Below, piece by piece: positions 17,030-19,968 of a DNA stretch of 19,968 nt (position 1 is its first letter; each line of letters starts with the position of its first letter). The notes beneath the pieces are model-generated. The model did not search any database. It had not been told where the DNA came from and saw nothing but the letters and a program-made list of their open reading frames with translations. A program made the position numbers and the translations under genes. Source of the DNA: an uncultured Pseudomonadota bacterium (GTDB lineage Bacteria; Pseudomonadota; Gammaproteobacteria; Methylococcales; Methylomonadaceae); NCBI GenBank assembly GCA_903902945.1, contig CAIUWU010000280.1, positions 1 to 19,968 of the forward strand. Direction: 5' to 3'.

Positions 17030-17051
17030 TTAAAACTAATATTAGTCTTAA
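17030..17051. promoter_or_regulatory. Near-perfect palindrome upstream of xoxF
   Basis: A 22-base inverted repeat with 10 of 11 pairs matching, centred on ACTAATATTAGT (17035-17046), lies 51-72 bases before the xoxF ATG. Its symmetry suits a dimeric regulator. The central TAATAT could also serve as a -10 element. No regulator is known to me for this exact motif. The rest of the 257-base gap (16845-17101) shows no gene. Confidence 0.4.
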
Positions 17052-17089
17052 CAACACAAAATCGTATTCTGTTTAATCCACAGATTACC

Positions 17090-17095
17090 AGGAGG
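17090..17095 (+). promoter_or_regulatory. Strong ribosome binding site of xoxF
   Basis: AGGAGG is a full match to the anti-Shine-Dalgarno sequence, 6 bases before the ATG at 17102. It is the best ribosome binding site in the window and fixes the xoxF start. Confidence 0.9.
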
Positions 17096-17101
17096 ATACA
17101 T

Positions 17102-18958
17102 ATGAAGAAGCCTGTAAAAAACTGGCTGCTTGCATCAACTGTAGCTACTTTACTCGCTGCACCCACTGTTTCTACTGCTAACAGTGATCTTGAAAAGTTG
17201 ACTCAAAACCCAGCTAACTGGGCTACTTGGGGTGGTGATTATGCGGGTACACGTTACAGCAAATTGTCACAAATCAACACTCAAAACGTAAAAAATCTGC
17301 AACCTGCATGGTCTTTCTCAACTGGCGTTCTGCGTGGTCATGAAGGCGGTCCTTTGGTTGTTAACGGCGTACTGTTCGTTCACACACCATTCCCTAACAC
17401 TGTTTACGCGATCGATCAAAAAACTAAAGCCGTTATCTGGGAATTCACTCCAACGATGGATGCTGATGTAACTATCCCTGTTATGTGCTGCGACACCGTT
17501 AACCGTGGTCTGGCTTATGGTGATGGCAAAATTTTCTTGCAACAATCTGATACCGTTCTGACAGCTTTGGATGCCAAAACTGGTAAACGCGTATGGAGTG
17601 TTCAAAACGGCGACCCAAAACTGGGTATGACCAATACCAACGCACCTTTGGTTGTTAAAGATAAAGTTATCACCGGTATTTCTGGTGGTGAGTTCGGTGT
17701 CCGTGGTTTCTTGGCTGCATACGACATCCGTACTGGCCAGCTGGCTTGGAAAGGTTACAGCATGGGTCCAGATAAAGACACTTTGATCAAACCAGGCAAA
17801 TCAACTGCATGGCAAGATGGCAAAGTAACTCCTCTTGGCGCTGATTCAGGCACCAGCACCTGGAAAGGTGATCAATGGAAAATCGGTGGTGGTACAACTT
17901 GGGGCTGGTACAGCTACGACCCAAAACTGAACCTGGTTTATTACGGTTCAGGCAACCCATCTACCTGGAACCCAGTACAACGTCCAGGTGACAACAAATG
18001 GTCTATGTCATTGTGGGCTCGTGACGCTGACACTGGTGAAGTTAAATGGGTATACCAAATGACTCCACATGATGAGTGGGATTATGACGGTATCAACGAA
18101 ACTGTTCTGGTTGACCAAGAAGTGAAAGGCAAATTGCACAAAACTATCGTGCACTTTGACCGTAACGGTTTCGGTTACACCCTGGATCGTGAAACTGGTG
18201 AACTGTTAGTCGCTGAAAAATTCGACAAATCAGTAAACTGGGCTACCCACGTTGATCTGAAATCTGGCCGTCCAGAAGTTGTGCCTGAGTTCTCTACAGA
18301 AGCACATGGTGAAGACGTCAACACAATTGGTACTTGCCCTGCTGCGCTGGGTTCAAAAAACCAACAACCAGTTTCTTACTCACCAGACACTGGCTTGTTC
18401 TACATCTCAGGCAACCACTTGTGCATGGAGTACGAACCATTTGAAGTGTCTTACACTGCAGGTCAACCATACGTAGGTGCTACTCTTTCTATGATGCCAG
18501 CAGGTGCTGACGTTATAACAGGTAAAAAAGACGGCACTACTAACTTGGGTCAGTTCACTGCGTATGACGCTAAAACCGGCAAAATCGTTTGGTCTAACAA
18601 AGAACAATTCTCTGTTTGGTCAGGCTCTGTTGCTACAGCTGGCGGCGTTGTATTCTACGGCACCTTGGAAGGCTACCTGAAAGCTGTTGATGCTAAAACC
18701 GGTAAAGAATTGTACAAATTCAAAACCCCATCAGGCATCATTGGTAACGTCAATACTTGGGAATTCGAAGGCAAACAATACGTAGGCGTTCTGTCTGGTA
18801 TTGGCGGCTGGGCAGGTATCGGTATTGCTGCTGGTCTGGACGATGGCTCATCATCAACCAACTCAGAAGGTCTGGGTGCGGTAGGTGCTTACAGAAGCTT
18901 GAGCTCTTACACCAAACTGGGCGGTACTTTGACTGTATTCGCACTGCCAAGCAACTAA
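17102..18958 (+). CDS. xoxF: Lanthanide-dependent PQQ methanol dehydrogenase XoxF
   Basis: A 618-residue periplasmic quinoprotein that oxidises methanol and passes electrons to a c-type cytochrome. A signal peptide ends near residue 26 (TVSTANSD). The eight-bladed propeller carries the PQQ site: vicinal CC at 129-130, GGEFG with Glu 197, and GSGNPSTWN with Asn 285. The motif TPHDEWDYDG gives Asp 327 (catalytic base) and Asp 329. This second Asp is found in lanthanide enzymes, whereas calcium-type MxaF usually has Ala there, so XoxF is the call. The sequence fits the XoxF5 clade (inference). Codon use is strongly biased: nearly all Gln codons are CAA, unlike glnE, which mixes in many CAG, as expected of a highly expressed gene. 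A full AGGAGG precedes it and a strong terminator follows. Confidence 0.97.
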   Translation: MKKPVKNWLLASTVATLLAAPTVSTANSDLEKLTQNPANWATWGGDYAGTRYSKLSQINTQNVKNLQPAWSFSTGVLRGHEGGPLVVNGVLFVHTPFPNTVYAIDQKTKAVIWEFTPTMDADVTIPVMCCDTVNRGLAYGDGKIFLQQSDTVLTALDAKTGKRVWSVQNGDPKLGMTNTNAPLVVKDKVITGISGGEFGVRGFLAAYDIRTGQLAWKGYSMGPDKDTLIKPGKSTAWQDGKVTPLGADSGTSTWKGDQWKIGGGTTWGWYSYDPKLNLVYYGSGNPSTWNPVQRPGDNKWSMSLWARDADTGEVKWVYQMTPHDEWDYDGINETVLVDQEVKGKLHKTIVHFDRNGFGYTLDRETGELLVAEKFDKSVNWATHVDLKSGRPEVVPEFSTEAHGEDVNTIGTCPAALGSKNQQPVSYSPDTGLFYISGNHLCMEYEPFEVSYTAGQPYVGATLSMMPAGADVITGKKDGTTNLGQFTAYDAKTGKIVWSNKEQFSVWSGSVATAGGVVFYGTLEGYLKAVDAKTGKELYKFKTPSGIIGNVNTWEFEGKQYVGVLSGIGGWAGIGIAAGLDDGSSSTNSEGLGAVGAYRSLSSYTKLGGTLTVFALPSN

Positions 18959-18987
18959 GATCTTATTCAGATCTTATAGCTGACGAG

Positions 18988-19019
18988 GCCTTGACCGAGA
19001 AATCGGTCAAGGCTTTTTT
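18988..19019 (+). terminator. Strong intrinsic terminator between xoxF and xoxJ
   Basis: Perfect 11-base arms GCCTTGACCGA (18988-18998) and TCGGTCAAGGC (19003-19013) around a GAAA tetraloop, followed by TTTTTT (19014-19019). It lies 29 bases after the xoxF stop. Just before it, AGATCTTAT occurs twice (18958-18966 and 18969-18977) as a short direct repeat. Confidence 0.92.
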
Positions 19020-19101
19020 ATGTTATGTAGAAACGCCTTTTTCTCAACCAAGATATCTAAGCAACTGATGTCCTCATTTTTCAGGCTAAAGGAAACTGCA
19101 A

Positions 19102-19959
19102 ATGAACTCCAAACTCACTACCAGCAAGCTCTTACTCATAACCTCACTCTCTTCGGTTAGTTTACAAAGTCAGGCTGAAGACACTTTCAAAGTATGTGCA
19201 GATCCTGTTAACCCACCCTATTCCACCAAAGACCAGAAAGGTTACGAAAACAAAATAGCCTCACTATTGGCTGAACAATTAGGACAAAAACTCGAATACA
19301 CCTGGCTTCCGGATCGTATCGGCTTTATTCGTAACACCTTAAAAGCTGAAAACGATAATGGTCAGGGCTATAAATGCGATGTCGTCATTGGCGTACCAGT
19401 TGGCTCAGAATTAACTGACACCACCAAGCCTTATCTGCATTCCAGCTATGTTTTACTGATCGCTAAAGGACGCGGCTGGGACGATATAAAAGATGCCAAC
19501 CAACTCAACCAGCTAGAGCCGCAAAGACAGGAAAAACTGAAAATAGCCATGTTTGATCGTGGCCCGGGCACTGAATGGCTGCAACAGAATGGCTTACTCG
19601 AACAAGGTGTGCCCTATCAGAGCATGACTGGCGACAGCGAACACAACACCGCTATGCAAATTGGCAATGATCTGCGTAACGGCAAGATTGATATGGTGAT
19701 TTTGTGGGGCCCGATGGCAGCATACGTTCAGTCACAGGACCAAAAGATCAGCTATCTTGCTATTCCTATGCAATCGACCGCTTCCATCAAATTTGATTAC
19801 TCAATTGCGATGGGAGTCCGTCAGAGTGACGGCAAACGCAAACAACTGTTAAACGATTTAATTGAAAAAAATCGCGAAAAGATCGCCAGCATCATCGCCG
19901 ACTACCATATCTTGCAACTGCCAATTCCTGCACAACCCCCAAAAGCTGAACAGGATTAA
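19102..19959 (+). CDS. xoxJ: XoxJ, periplasmic partner of XoxF methanol dehydrogenase
   Basis: A 285-residue periplasmic protein of the solute-binding (type 2) fold, annotated in the family as quinoprotein dehydrogenase-associated substrate-binding protein. The signal peptide ends near LQSQA-EDTF (residue 25). Family marks are FKVCADPVNPPYSTKDQKGYENKIA, LGQKLEYTWLPDRIGFIRNTL, YKCDVVIGVPVGSE, TTKPYLHSSYVL, and GKIDMVILWGPMAAYV. Two Cys (VCADP, YKCDV) could form the conserved disulfide. MxaJ/XoxJ proteins are needed for full dehydrogenase function and are thought to help assemble or activate the enzyme. AAAGGAA precedes the ATG. The window ends 9 bases after the stop, so whether a xoxG cytochrome follows cannot be seen. 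Confidence 0.92.
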   Translation: MNSKLTTSKLLLITSLSSVSLQSQAEDTFKVCADPVNPPYSTKDQKGYENKIASLLAEQLGQKLEYTWLPDRIGFIRNTLKAENDNGQGYKCDVVIGVPVGSELTDTTKPYLHSSYVLLIAKGRGWDDIKDANQLNQLEPQRQEKLKIAMFDRGPGTEWLQQNGLLEQGVPYQSMTGDSEHNTAMQIGNDLRNGKIDMVILWGPMAAYVQSQDQKISYLAIPMQSTASIKFDYSIAMGVRQSDGKRKQLLNDLIEKNREKIASIIADYHILQLPIPAQPPKAEQD

Positions 19960-19968
19960 AGCTTAGAC

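Noticed and set aside
17102..18958. MxaF (calcium methanol dehydrogenase) instead of XoxF
   Set aside because: The HDEWDYDG motif carries the extra Asp typical of lanthanide enzymes, and the gene is followed by xoxJ rather than the mxaFJGI order.
1..19968. CRISPR array, toxin-antitoxin pair or defence island
   Set aside because: No regularly spaced direct repeats were seen, and no gene pair with such features. The exonuclease operon lacks any companion defence gene.

Overview
The window looks like chromosome of a gammaproteobacterial (type I, Methylococcales) methanotroph. The strongest evidence is at the right end: a lanthanide-type PQQ methanol dehydrogenase (xoxF, with the extra Asp of the DYD motif) followed directly by the periplasmic partner xoxJ. 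The housekeeping genes (glnE, mltA, hslO, msrA, kup) are all gammaproteobacterial in character. I cannot name a genus from sequence alone.

Layout. Positions 1-580 are the right end of an IS66-family insertion sequence, with the 3' part of its DDE transposase. Positions 581-846 hold no gene but carry a decayed tRNA 3' end followed by a perfect terminator hairpin, which looks like an old integration site or dead tRNA gene. A minus-strand methyltransferase (847-1710) is divergent from a plus-strand group at 1857-4952: a VUT/YhhQ-like membrane protein, a cNMP-binding/CBS/DUF294-like regulator whose nucleotidyltransferase motif is eroded, and a DEDDh exonuclease overlapping it by 4 bases. An NCS1 purine/cytosine-type permease converges on that group. 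Divergent from the permease is the potassium transporter kup. A gene-poor 395-base stretch follows, then a divergent HemF-family protein on the minus strand.

From 10.3 kb, glnE (adenylylation control of glutamine synthetase) and mltA (lytic transglycosylase) form a tight pair. They meet a minus-strand pair, hslO (Hsp33) plus an unrecognised lipoprotein, at a shared hairpin. hslO is divergent from msrA across 77 bases that contain a TATAAT readable on both strands, so two oxidative-damage repair functions may share a control region. After a 257-base gap come xoxF and xoxJ. xoxF has a canonical ribosome binding site, strongly biased codon use, a near-perfect palindrome 51-72 bases upstream and a strong intrinsic terminator before xoxJ, consistent with very high expression of the enzyme relative to its partner.

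No CRISPR array, rRNA, intact tRNA or recognisable riboswitch was seen. I see no clear new multi-gene defence or biosynthetic system. The most unusual items are the HemF-like protein with altered active-site motifs, the pseudo-nucleotidyltransferase paired with an exonuclease, and the tRNA remnant beside the IS.
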